Below, piece by piece: positions 50,850-63,000 of a stretch of DNA of 64,000 nt. The stretch covers positions 186,001-250,000 of the forward strand of contig JAJEKV010000296.1 in assembly GCA_021234155.1 (NCBI GenBank), given 5' to 3'. How positions within the stretch are numbered: the stretch's first letter is position 1; the number at the start of each line of letters is the position of its first letter. This DNA comes from Isoetes taiwanensis (taxonomy: Eukaryota; Streptophyta; Lycopodiopsida; Isoetales; Isoetaceae). The notes beneath the pieces are model-generated. The model ran no database searches, was not told where the DNA came from, and worked only from the letters and a program-made list of their open reading frames with translations. The position numbers were made by a program, and so were the translations under genes.

Positions 50850-53538
50850 CTACGCTCCCAATTTCCTAGAGAAGACGACATACATTGGATCACTAGCCCA
50901 AAGACCCAAAAATCCAGGATTCGGGGAAATATCAAGTGCCTGCATTGAAGCGAGAGGTCAATAGGAAAATTTAGAGATGTCGGGAACATTGTACAATCTA
51001 CCTGTGGAGCTTCATATCCTCTAGCATAATGGAAATATGCTCCAACAATCCATATACGGTCAAGATCACCAGCATCTGTCCACATTGCAATGGCTTTTGT
51101 CCAAAAAAATCTATTTGAGAAACTAGTTATAACAACAAAACAAATAATTAATTTTCTGGGATACAAGAAGATTGGAAGATAGTTATTGTGAAAGCACCTC
51201 ATACAAGCAAGGCCTCCAGACTTTAATACACGTCTCATCTCTCTGAACACTTCCAAAGGTCTGGTTAGATAGTCAACACTAACCTGTAAAAATGAATTCA
51301 TTCTTTGAGCAACCCAAAAGAGTAGTTACATAAAATTCTGATGCACCAATCCCAAAATATGCAAGTTTTGTATTAGCACTACTAATGTTGACAAGAATAA
51401 AGATCTTACAATCTCTCTTCAACTGCGATGGCTAAACAGATTTTGGATTTGCAGGCTTGAAGTTGTCAGTTGAGCTCTTGAGTTATCTATATCATTCTTT
51501 TCTGGAAAGATAACTTCTCTTGCACTATGACAAATTGTGGCAATTTGTCATAAGTCTGCAAGAGGTGTAAAACCTATACATGAGGTGTAGAACATGGCTG
51601 TTTTTAGACCCGATAACAGTAAGAAGCTGTAGACACCAGATACTAGAGCACCAAGCAGACACTATAATACTGGGATAACGAAAATGATAGTCGAATTGAT
51701 AAACATAAATAAAAGATAATGCAGATTCTTTTAAGCATGACCATAAGAAACCAGTTGTTACTGTATTGGTAATGATGTTAAACGTGTTGTCGTCAAATGG
51801 CAATACTGGATTTGAATTTAAGTCTTGCACAACATATTCAGTCAAGACCTGCAAATATAACAGGCGACACTGTCATCAAAAACAAAGGCAAGAAGTTAAA
51901 GCAAATAAGTAAGTGGTGATAACATAAAGAAGATGATGATTTACAACTAATGACAAAATAAAATGTTATATTATGCTGTTTCTCCCGTACAGTAAAATCC
52001 ATAACGAAAAGAGCAAAAACAAATTAATGTATTTTCCTTCTAAAAGTGACTTACTGTGTTGCGCTCTAGTTCTTCCTTATTGAGACCCATCCCCACAATC
52101 TTCTCCTGCTTGTACCCTTTTGGATAATGACTAACCTGCAAAGTTAATACTCCTAAGAAAATAATATAATCAAGGGAAGTGCCCAGTAAGACATACCCAG
52201 CTGCTGCACATGTCAAGTATGGCAACGCCAGGTGTATTGGTAGGCGGAAAAACCGAAGAGTAATACTTTGTCAATGCATTGATTGCCTGGTCGTCAATAT
52301 GTGTAACAAATCTTGGTGACGAGTAAAATACTGTATCAGATGACCTGCTTGGAGTAAGAGTTCAGGTATAATGAGAATGGCAGTGAATGCCTATTTTTGG
52401 AAAAGCTGTAACACCTACTAAATGAAATCACATAAGTGCAAACGAAAATTCTCAGTGGTTGAAATTAACACATATAAACAAAGACAAACTCTAAGTCGAT
52501 TTGGTCTGACAGGCTGCATTGATAATATTGAGCCTCTCTTGTCTTAGGTTAGTACACCATGAGGGGCAGAATTTGGAAGTGATCCTTTCTTTCTATAAGC
52601 TGTTTCAAGTTCGACATATTTCAAACAGTTAAAAATGGAGAAGCTGAAAAGCTGGATTATAATGTGATTCCTTAGCTATTATAATCAGGAATCAATGATG
52701 AAGGTTTAAGATTTTCCTCATCGGATGTATTTTGAAGGAGGCTTTCATTAAGTTCCAAGGTTTTCTAAAACAACAATTGAATCTCCATTGGAATGCCTAG
52801 AACTTATAGTGTGTGAAATTAAATGATAACAGATCATAATGAATTTGATGAAGGAGATACATTACTCATCATAACGTCGAAAATCCGACTGCTTAAAGGG
52901 GTACTCCTGAGGCCATTTCACATTTCGCAAAATCTGCAAAGGCACCAAGAGTTAACTAACCCATGTCATATAGCCTGCACATCCATTTCACAGCTTATCA
53001 TGTACTATCATTACATTGGACAATTGGCCGCCGTTATCAAATAGTACTAGAACGTAAAATTTGACTTTTCAAGTTGGATAAATTAGAAGCAAATGGACAT
53101 TATATTCTGTTTGACTTTGGACATTTGTTGTTTGACTTCTCAAGTTGCCCAAACTAATGATGATTGACCTGCAGAAAAGAGACAGATGCTTGGAGTTCAA
53201 ACAATAAGTTGTGCTGAGACTGTTGACATTCGTTGTTTCCATTTGGCTCGAAATTTTCTTAAATTGAAAATCTTGACATACTGATGATCTCTGATTCTAC
53301 TCAGTTAACAATTTCAAGATTAAGACAAAGAACGCACCTCTTCAGCTTCAGAGCTCTTGGGTCTAGCTGATGCCACAAAAGATGATGAAGACGATGACAG
53401 AGACGTTGCACGCATGGGACCAGGAAACTGGACTCCAAGAACAAACCGTCTGAGGAAACTGGCATATGAGAGCATGGAAATGGCGGAATGGGGATAAGCA
53501 TAACGCAGGGGCAGGGATGAGGAATATTGCGAGGCCAT
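50850..53538 (-). CDS. SAM-dependent methyltransferase, plastid-type, class I
   Basis: Eight exons with GT/AG introns: 53338-53538, 52866-52933, 52197-52344, 52055-52135, 51762-51848, 51198-51283, 51002-51122, 50850-50939; 293 residues in an unbroken frame. Residues 1-67 are Ser-rich, basic and nearly free of acids until the end, as in chloroplast transit peptides. Then come WPQEYPFKQSDFRRYDE and FVTHIDDQAINALTKYY, a SAM-binding segment (VAILDMCSSWVSHYP), LPFDDNTFNIITN (acidic strand and motif IV region) and EVFREMRRVLKSGGL (post motif). This fits a conserved uncharacterised plant methyltransferase (type 11) family; the substrate is unknown. The usual Gly-rich motif I is replaced by DMCSSW, which as I recall is typical of this family. 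The start is chosen as the first ATG giving the transit peptide. Confidence 0.93.
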
Positions 53539-54123
53539 GATTCAGGGTCCTCTTAGACTCGATTCATGATTGGGGCTTAAATTTGGCGAATCAGTGGCAG
53601 GATCTTAGCCACATATGGGATGATCATAGCCACTTGTGCATCTGTGGCAGCCATAAAGCATATTTCCAAAGTCAGATCCTGGTTTCCAACATGGAATGGC
53701 ACAACAAGTCCCTAAGATTAAATTAACCATGAAATATATATCCCACAGGCATGGCTCTGAATTTTTTCAGGAACTTAAAAGGAACAGAGATTTGATTTTA
53801 TCATCTTCTGGAAGACGAAGAGCAGTGGGTCTAAGTTCTATCCAGGGTGCGGTCTTCGTGCCTCTAACCCTAAACCTGGCCATTCCGTCGACTATGTTCG
53901 ACGTGAATAGAAAAAGGGGGTCGTTTGTCCATTCCTTTCCCCCTCCACCAAAAAAGAAGGAATGATGCCCAGACCTTAGACCCATTGCTGTGTTGAAGAA
54001 GGTAGATGGTTGAGGGGTGCTCATGGTTCGCTATGTTGCACGAATTCCCATCGTCTACCTCCCGTCTTCTTTTCCAAACACCCATTTCTCACGGACACCC
54101 ATTTCTCACGGACAACCCTCAAT
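53539..54123. other. Upstream region of the methyltransferase gene
   Basis: Short overlapping ORFs on both strands (53696-54085) with no recognised domain. It presumably contains the methyltransferase promoter, but no clear TATA box was identified. Confidence 0.4.
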
Positions 54124-54329
54124 CCACACCTAATCAATGAACATACGTAAATCACCGGTAGTCAACTACCAGAAGGCTTTAGAAAGGTATCATAGTTTTA
54201 ATTAATCAAATAATATCATTCCACACCTAATCAATGAACATACGTAAATCACCAGTAGTCAACTAGCAAAAAGCACACCAGAAGGCTTTAGAACGGTAAC
54301 ATAGTTTTAATTAATCAAATAATATCATT
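54124..54329. repeat. Imperfect ~100-bp tandem duplication
   Basis: Two units beginning CCACACCTAATCAATGAACA (54124) and a repeat of it (54221); the second has a 12-bp insertion and a few changes. Confidence 0.95.
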
Positions 54330-54620
54330 GACAGTATGACACATATAAGGAATTAGAGTTGTGCAATTGTTTTTGATGTCTGGTTTAATTTTGGAATTCC
54401 AAAAAAGGGCGTGGCCGTCCATTTTTCTCTGTTCTGGTTTTTTCCTAGCCCTCCATTTGTTAACAACCTAGAACGTAGGCGACAGAAGCAAGGCCCTTCC
54501 CCGTTCTCTAGCCGTGTGGCCCGATCTGCACATGGTTTCCACATTTGCTGGAGCGGGATGGCAAATCCGGATTCGGGGATGGGTGTTTGTATAGTTTAGT
54601 TCTGTAGAATGAGGATAGCG

Positions 54621-55322
54621 ATGGCAGAGAGCGGATCATCAATACAGGCTCTTGCAGGTATGCCTCCGGTTTTTGCTTGTTAGTTTTGTGCATGAATCCC
54701 TGTGGCCCAGGCACTGCTATTACTCCAAGCATATCCATCTCTATACCTGCATTGAACAATAGGGCAATTGGAATTCCTATTCCTGATTCGCTACAGATTA
54801 TGTCTCACGATTCATGCTTCCTGCGGTTTTATTCTCGGACGAGTCTGAGGGACTTGCCTGGAGGAGTGGATCAGAAGTTTTCAACATTCTTCAGTTTTGT
54901 GCTCTTTCTGATATATTGAAGTTGAATGGTTACATCACAATTGCACTGATTTATTCTTACACTGCTTAGATGAGGGAGGATGCCGACTTGACACTCGCAG
55001 TTTTGTAGAGATGTCATCTGAGACATTGCAAACCCGCCAAGACAGGTCACATTCTGCTGCTCGTGCAGATATTTCTAGAAAGACAGGCATGCCGAAAAAA
55101 GATGATGCTCTGGAAATTATGGAGCAGCATGATAAGAAAGAAAAAAAGAGGCAAAGGCGAACAGAAGTGAAGAATTGTGTTGTGCTGCAGAGACAAAACA
55201 TCCTTCTTCATGCACGACGCTTTCATCATGGCAGGAAACAGAGGGTTGCTACCTTGGGCTACACACTTACAAGAATGCTCTCCAGTCATGTTTACACACT
55301 GTCAATGGCGCTTAAATTATGA
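54621..55322 (+). CDS. Possible small two-exon gene, basic coiled-coil protein
   Basis: Exon 1 (54621-54657, MAESGSSIQALA) ends at a GT donor. Exon 2 (54970-55322) starts after a TTAG acceptor and joins in frame to a 103-codon ORF, giving 129 residues: DEGGCRLDTRSFVEMSSETL, then a charged, helix-prone stretch EIMEQHDKKEKKRQRRTEVK that could be a coiled coil or nuclear signal, then a basic C-terminus. An in-frame ATG at 54609 could add four residues. The clean splice supports a real gene, but no family is recognised and the last 40 residues look less conserved in style. A gene fragment is the alternative. Confidence 0.45.
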
Positions 55323-57572
55323 ATAGGCTGCTTCATAGCTAAGAAGCTATAACGAAGACTATTGTCTGTGGAATCTGGGTTGTTAATGGATGTTGCAAAA
55401 TGGATGTAAATTATGAATAGGCTGCTATGTGCATATGTGGGAATGGGAAGCTATGTACATATATGGGAATGGTTTTGCAAACGTTGCTTCCGTGTTGCTT
55501 GTTGGTTAAGCAGTGTTTATGTATATGTTGTCTATTGAATCTGGATTTTATGAGTGCATCTTACAAATGTTGATTTTGTTGGCTACTTGCATGGGCACAT
55601 CACACGTTGCTCTTTGATTTCATCCAATGACACGTGTACAACTGACAATTTAATTGCGAGGTCTATGGCTTGTTGTGTGGCTCATGTTCTTTTAGATTTT
55701 TTTTTTTTTTATGAACCCATTAGAGTTATGAACCCATTAGAGTTAACAGCAATTAGTATGCTTCAACGCAAGATTTCATAAAAACATAGGTATTGAAGAG
55801 TTATTTAGATCATCCAAAGAATCTCCTTGTAAACATGGATATGGTGCAAAATCTTCAGCTAATATTAGGAACCTATAAGAAAAAAATATGGAGGTCTTTC
55901 GGACAACCCCTAAGGATGGAGTTCGAAGTTTTAAAATATGCTTTGGTATCTTCAATTTGAACAATAGATATCTTGCCTGAATAAGATGTAGATGGTTGAG
56001 ATTGCTGTAGATGAAGGTCTACGATTGTGCCATAGTGGGGGCTTTATAATGCACACATCCCGAAATTTTTAGTTATTAAGCTTGATCGATATTGTAAGGT
56101 TTATAGTTGGTTTGGATGGGTTTAAACATATTGCAGGGTATGTAGTTGGTTTAGATAGATGAAAGCTAAACTTGGAGCATGTAGCTACACACAAATATGC
56201 TCATTTGCTACAACACCAGTTTGAAGCTTAAGATTCAATTAAATTTGTTGTGTGTTATGCACGAGTCTCTACATATAGATATAGGTGTAAAAATTTGAAA
56301 TCTCAAGTATGAGAAAAAATTGGGTATGAAAAATCTAGATGACATTTGTCGAATTGAACTAGCAGTGCAAAAGCAACAAACTATTGAAAAGAACAAACTA
56401 GGAACGGTGACTTGTGCCAAGACAAATTCTTGTGTAAACTTTCCTTTTAGGAGGAGTTGAGGAGCACATTGCTGCAACACAAATATAAACAACATATGAA
56501 AGGGCAATTTAGAAATGTAATACAAAACAAAAACTTGAGCTAAAGATTCTCCCCTTCAGAACCTACAGAATGAGCACGACCTACATAAAATTCAAATTCA
56601 TGAACGAATGAATTGAAAAAAATGAAGGCTCTATCATCAAACTAAATAATTCGAAGTTGAGCAAAGTGATGCTAAAAATCAGTCCTCGCTCCAAGTGTCT
56701 AGTGTCTACATAACATGCACCACCTATTTTCCAGGGCCGTCAGATCAATAACGTGCCCAATTTCCAGAGGCTGTATAAGCATTGCATATCTCCGTGGACA
56801 CAATAAGAATAAAAAAAAGGCAACCAAGAAAAACGTACAAAGTATGCCAAGATAATCATACCTTTTAACGTGTCTCAATATGCATAGTTATATAACTTCT
56901 TTGAGAAGTTAACAAGAGATGAACTTAAGTTTATTTCGAAATATATCATCCGAAGATCTAAAATATTTGTATTGGACACCAAAACATAAATGTATTTTTT
57001 TACAGAGTTTGGTATTTAGCAACAATTTAAAGAAAGCAGTGCACTGAGAACTAGTGTTTATGAATAAAGGAAAACACAGAAGACAGAACCTCAGACAAGC
57101 AAACTGAACCTCAGTCCGGTGACTATTACTATGACCCTTTACCAATGCTTAATCTAAATATTAAAGTGTACTCATAATATGAAGGGTCATCAACAACCAT
57201 CTTAAAAGCTCTGAATGTGTTTCCATAACGATATGATATTGCATTTTATCTAAAGTCTTTGCATATTGAGCACTTGGCAGTCCATGATAGATCTAAAAGC
57301 ATTACAAGACAGCAGAGCCAAAATGTATGAAGGAACATACCTTGTTGGGACTAGCAAATAAATGGCATACCTTGATGTTTCAAATCTGGTGTTGGAGGAG
57401 AAGATAGCCTCCCAGTTCATTGTCTGGGTCACAGAAGATATCATATACTGGAATAATACTCAAGACGAACCATTAATGTGCTATAGCAGAAGCTCTGCAT
57501 AAAGTGTTCAACTGTTTAATGATGCCTCAAGGGACATAAAGAGGCCACAATAATAAAAATTGTATACTTCTG
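55323..57572. other. Interval with possible exon remains on the minus strand
   Basis: A 17-bp unit (ATGAACCCATTAGAGTT) is doubled at 55711-55744 after a T tract. Minus-strand stretches at about 57140-57235 (YRYGNTFRAFKMVVDDPSYY) and 57370-57420 (MNWEAIFSSNTRFETS) read like protein, with possible splice sites, and could be exons of a host gene or its remains. No full model could be built. Confidence 0.35.
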
Positions 57573-57883
57573 GTGGTCCACTGCGAAGTTGTCTCTTGCA
57601 GGTCGCATTACAGTGGCCAAGTCAGTATGGCATCCTTACTGCTAGCCCCACAGATCAAAGTATGTGAGCTCATTGCAATAGTTTGGAACTTTATATGGGC
57701 AGGTACTAAGGAAGGTGCTGTGATTAAGGTGGCTTGGTCAAAGTGCATCCTTCCAAATGGGCAGGTGGTCTGGGTCTGATGGACTTCTTACTGCAGAGCA
57801 AAGTCCTTATTTCAAAGTTCATTTGGAGACTCCTGAATGATGAAGATGACTCTCCTAGTTTACGCCTTCTTAGACAAGAAGGT
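57573..57883 (+). pseudogene. LINE fragment (post-RT region)
   Basis: IVWNFIWAGTKEGAVIKVAW, then after a 1-nt frame change GGLGLMDFLLQSKVLISKFI and WRLLNDEDDSPSLRL, match the conserved block that follows the RT domain of plant L1 LINEs (FLWGG...W..VC.PK..GGLG...L...N.ALL.KW.WR). The fragment ends abruptly where the next sequence begins with TGTGACG. Confidence 0.75.
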
Positions 57884-59240
57884 TGTGACGTTCCACGTAT
57901 TTATACGGTATATGTAACGTATTTATACAGTATACGTATAAATATACCGACACGTCACCCATTAAAGGTACGCCACCCTGGGGTATTGTAACCTAGGGGG
58001 TTGACCTAAAAGGGAAGGATAATAACCTATAATTTAGGGAATTAATATTAAATGGGTTAATTTGATTAACTAATGCTTTGGGAAGGCGCCACCTGGCCTA
58101 AAACGATTGGCCAGCATGGGGACTTCCAAATTGGGCTGCCAACCTGATCCCTATCCCTAATTGACTCCCAAAATTCGTCCAAAAGGAGCAGAAGCTGAGC
58201 GCCACCATACCAAGCACTTTTACCTGTGTAGCTGAAGCTGAGCACCAAGAACCAGGAAGATGGATGCACCAAACGATAACGGGTCCAGCCGAAACTCAGG
58301 TGGGTGGCTAGGATAGCCTGAGAATTCTAGAATAATGCCCCTGTTGGGCACTGGTTGTGTTTGCTTCTCTGTTCTCTCTATGTTTTACTTGTAGGAACTA
58401 ACCCTTGATTGTAAAGGTGAGTTCTCTTTATTTCTGATTCTGGTCTTGCTCTGAAAGGATGGATTGATAATTCTTTGCATAGTATTACTCTGGAAATGGA
58501 GGAATTACGGGGGGTAGAGACCTCTGAGCTCATGTAGGGTAGTATGCTCCTAGATAGAGCCCTGTATTATACCATTAGTTGCGGCCTGTGTACAAGAGAC
58601 CACCGGGTCATAGATGCTATGGATTGGCTTAGCACCAAAGAAGGGACGCTGGTGGTGAAGTGGGGTGGGGTCTTGCACCTAACATAAAAGGCCCCCGAGA
58701 CTCTGATGGGCTAGGCCCCGATAGCCTGGGCCGTGAGAGGGCCGGGTATGGGTCCTGACACTCCTCGGGTGTAGAGGTGATCCGTATGGAGCACCTTGCA
58801 CTTTGAGTAGATTTAGGGTGAGTAAGTCCCGCAATTTAACGGGGGTCGCCGAGCGCGCACGTATTCTCTAGCTCACCCATGGAACCACCGCGGATCCCGG
58901 AAAGGGACACTTCCCCGACCTGCCTTCATCGGGGCAAGGCCATGAACCCCGGAGTAGGCTCGCCAGGTGATACCGAACAAGGTCTCCGGGAAGGCTATAG
59001 CCAAGCCATAGCGTGAATCGACTCATCCGCAAAGTGTGTGCGGGGAGGGGCGATGGAGTGGACAACCCTAGCCGATGTTCTATGCCAGCCAACGCCGTGT
59101 TATACCGTCTCGCTGATCTCTTGAGGCCCGGCGCCGGGCCTATCCTCACGTGAGTCCGAAGGGGTAGAACACCGGGTTTGGGGTGTTTTCATTAGGGTTA
59201 GATGCATATTCTTTGCCGTTGGTATTTGGATGGATGATCC
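57884..59240. mobile_element. LTR-like sequence, no coding region
   Basis: The stretch starts TGTGACGTTCCACG, a typical LTR-like 5' end, directly interrupting a LINE reading frame. It is richer in G+C than its surroundings and has no ORF of note. A TATA microsatellite (59254-59273) follows shortly after. The right end and target duplication could not be fixed, so a solo LTR or another non-coding retroelement piece is only a suggestion. Confidence 0.3.
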
Positions 59241-59534
59241 ACCCTTTGTGGTGGATATATATATATATATATACAAGTATGTGTACTATAAGGGGTGTAC
59301 TGAGACTAATGTACGCATCGTGAAAGTTTCTATAAGATTTTTAAGTTTATCAGCATTCCATTAAGACTATCCAATATTTTGGGAATATTCTTTAAGATTC
59401 TTCGAGAGTTTCTAGAGATATATTAACATTCCCCAAGCTACTGGAGTATTCCTTAAGATTATTCAAAAAATCATTGCAAACCACACCCTCCCCTTAAGAT
59501 CCCCTACAAAACAATGCCAAAATACGCCCCTACA

Positions 59535-60040
59535 CGTTTCAAGTTTCTAGCAATGCGTAACCTCAACTCAAGGGCTAACACCTTTTACTACCAACTATCA
59601 AGGGAGCACATGGCTTAACGAAGTTATTGGCGTGATTGTCGCCAAATTTTCAACTTATTACGCAGACGTCGTAGTATTGTCACCAAATTCTCAAAATATT
59701 GTGAAAGTGAAATTTGAGCTTAAATAGATCAGTATCTAAAGTTGAGTGTCAAAAATTAAGTTAGAAGAAGTCAATACGTCCTGCACATTTTAAGTTTCTG
59801 GCAATGCGGAACCTCAACTTAAGAGCTAAGACCTTTTTATTACCAACTTTCAAGGGAGAACATGGTCAAAGAAGTTATTGGCAAAGATTGTCGCCAAATT
59901 TTCAAATTATTTCGCATCTTGTAGTATTGTCACCAAATTCTCAAATTATTCTCGCAATTGTCATCCGAAGTGAATTTTGAGCTTAAATAGGTCAAGATTC
60001 AAAGTTGAGTGTCAAAAATTAAGTTCAAGAAGTCAATATA
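59535..60040. repeat. Tandem duplication, ~250-bp unit x2
   Basis: Unit 1 begins CACGTTTCAAGTTTCTAGCA at about 59535 and unit 2 begins CACATTTTAAGTTTCTGGCA at about 59787. Both contain GATTGTCGCCAAATTTTCAA and end in GTTGAGTGTCAAAAATTAAG. Identity is roughly 85% by eye. Confidence 0.9.
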
Positions 60041-63000
60041 ATAGTGGAAGTTGGATTGATCAACAATGCCATATATAGATTTATATAATTGTCTACTAGT
60101 CATTTAACAATCTATAACAAGTAATCATTGGTAAATCTCAAAATTCTATTTGCTTACATCTAATATCATAATCCACTTAATTTATTGCTATCACAGGTGA
60201 ATCCAAAAGTGTGTCTTTTAAATTTTACCTTCTCAATTATCTCAATTGTCCCGACAAATGGGGAGTATGCATCTAGACCAAAGTCACAAAGTTTTCAATT
60301 AAATCCCTCGCCTAATAGCCATTCGATTTCTAATTCAAAAGCATATAGAATATTGGGGACGAGAAGTTTAGGAAAGTTCTTAAAAGTCGCAAACATAATA
60401 TACATTGGTGTTCTCAAAAGACATATACTTTGAATCTCTATGGTAACAATGTCTCAACCTCTATGATAAACCCAAAAGCATTAGCAAGAACCACGAGAGA
60501 TTATTGTAGCACATTCGAAAGTACATATATTTAATGGCCACCCAACCATCAATAATATGAAGAGCAAACCCTATAGTAGACATGCTTGCTAATACTAATT
60601 TGATTAAAATAAGGGTACTCGCGGCGCACAAACCCTACACAAACAATGCACAAAAAAATCCACAAATAACCTTGCAATCAAGGACTCGTTATTATTTGAC
60701 TTATTTGAACCACTCTAGCGGTATGCCTATCTTTCATGCTAATACATGAAGTTACTCAAATCAAGAACGTAAGTTATTATTATATGCTTTTAAGCTAGCT
60801 CTTTCTCATTACTTAAGACGAAAAGAAAATCTTTTCTTTTGTTTTGCACCACCCGTATTATTCCAATAATCGCATTGTGTACAATTCATGACATTCAATG
60901 TCAAAACTAAAATAAAGTTCTTTATCGCGACATCAAAAAAGAGCTGCAGGGGTTTGTACACAAGCTTGATTTCCAAAGTTAAGTCAAGCGCACCACAACA
61001 AAAACCACCATGAGAGCCCTTGCAATTGCTAAAAAATTCAAGGGAGACTCGATAGTTGCAAAAAAGGCCATCTTGAAGGGCTTCTGGCGAGAACATTATA
61101 CCTTTTTTACGTGCTGGTGGATTAGTGAATCACCAAATTTTGATGTCCGGACATAAACTGTAGCCTACATTTTTTTTTGTCTTCAAAGCTATGCCGAAAT
61201 TAGATGTGGGTCTTCTTGCCATGAAAACATATAAGCCAAGTTAAACAGCCAAGTTTTGTGCTTCCTTTAGCAACCATCTTTCCATGGCATGTTCTTTTAG
61301 ATCAATTAAATTCGGTGATTCCCACAATAGACACCATAAGTGCATTTAGTGGCTATTCAGATTAGTGGCATTTAGACACCATAGAGTTCTATTCAGATTT
61401 AGTTGCATTGCTAGAAACAAAAAAACGAGAGATAGCTGATAAAATACCATGTGTATCCACACTTCAGATCTATATAAACTTGTCTATTTATACCAAAGAT
61501 TTGGTGGGAGGCAAGAATATTTTTTGCAAGTAACAATGCGTTTTGCATGCTTACTATATTGTGGCAAATTTTAAACCTCAATTGCGATGTATCTAAGATA
61601 TAAGGAAATTGTGATGTATCCAAGATATAGAACCTCAAGTTTGTCAAATCATAAGTCCAAACATAGAATTGTAAGTCCGATTGATTGTCTCAATTTAGAA
61701 GGGTTGACTCTGATAGAATTTTGAATTTAACCGATAGAGATTGTATCATCGACTCTAAACACATAAAAGTTATCGAATCAAAGAGGACATTTGAAAATGC
61801 TTAAACATTTATCCATTGTCAACCTTGTTCCCGAGGTAATTTGTAACTCACCTTTTAAAAGTGAAACCATGCCATTGCATTAGGTCCAAGACTGGCTTTG
61901 CATTGGGTCCGCACCGCAAAATGAATGACTATGAAAAATAAACATTGCCCTAATGCTACAATCTCTTTGCTATATTAAACTCCATTCGCAAAGATGCACT
62001 TATCTAACACTAGCTTTGAGCAAAAGGACAAGTTACTTTTCATCTATTATAAAGTGATCTTAGAACATGGCCATTGAATCCATATCATGACTTCACAACT
62101 GCTCCCACCCATATAAGAATATGACATGTTCAACAAGGAAAATGTCACAAGACGTTCAACCGGCTGTTCAAATAATAAACACGACCACCTATCTCGCATG
62201 CACTAGAGTGACATAGGAATAAATATCGAGATAATCGTAACCAAGCAATAAATAAATCATTTGTGTAATGTCGATGTTCGTGAAATATGCCTCATTCATT
62301 TTGACTTGGTCTTGGCATGTCAAATCAATCAGACATAAACGTAGATGCTTCAAGAGACTCAAGAACGTAACTTACTATGCCTAAGTCTTGGGTATCATCA
62401 GCGAGCGATAAGTCTTGATTGTGCCGCCTCATACCCTTGCACTAGTATTCCATCAAACAATATCTTATTTGTCAATTCATAAAAGATCACACATCTCTAT
62501 TTCATTGCTTCCTACCTTATAACTAGAATAGCTTCAAAAGCTTGAAAATGCAAAGATAGAAGATCCATCATACTCGAAGTTTCGAATGGCCAAGAAAGGA
62601 CTATTGTTTCATCATCGAAAAAAAAGGTGTCCCCCGAACCGTGTGCAAAAGACCATCAGATTCCATGGATAAAATACACAAAGAAATCATGCGCAGAAAT
62701 AGTAAAAGATTGAAGCTAGCATATTGGCCCATTATTTTTAGTGCAAATATGTTGGCCATCAGATTCCATGGATAAAATACACAAAAAAATTATGCAATGT
62801 AAATAGTAAAAGATTCAAGCTAGCATATTGGCGCAAATATGTTGGCGACCCTACAAAGTTTATGCTTTACCATTGCGCAAAAAAAAGACAATAGTTTGCA
62901 AAACTTACACCAAAAGCTTTTAACATATAAACATTCAGATTTATTCAACATGTGTTTTCAAGACTAATTTCCATCTGAATGTATAATGGAAATGAATTTA

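Noticed and set aside
58868..59149. Minus-strand 93-codon ORF in the GC-rich LTR-like stretch
   Set aside because: Arg/Pro/Ser-rich composition expected from GC-rich non-coding sequence; no domain or conserved motif.
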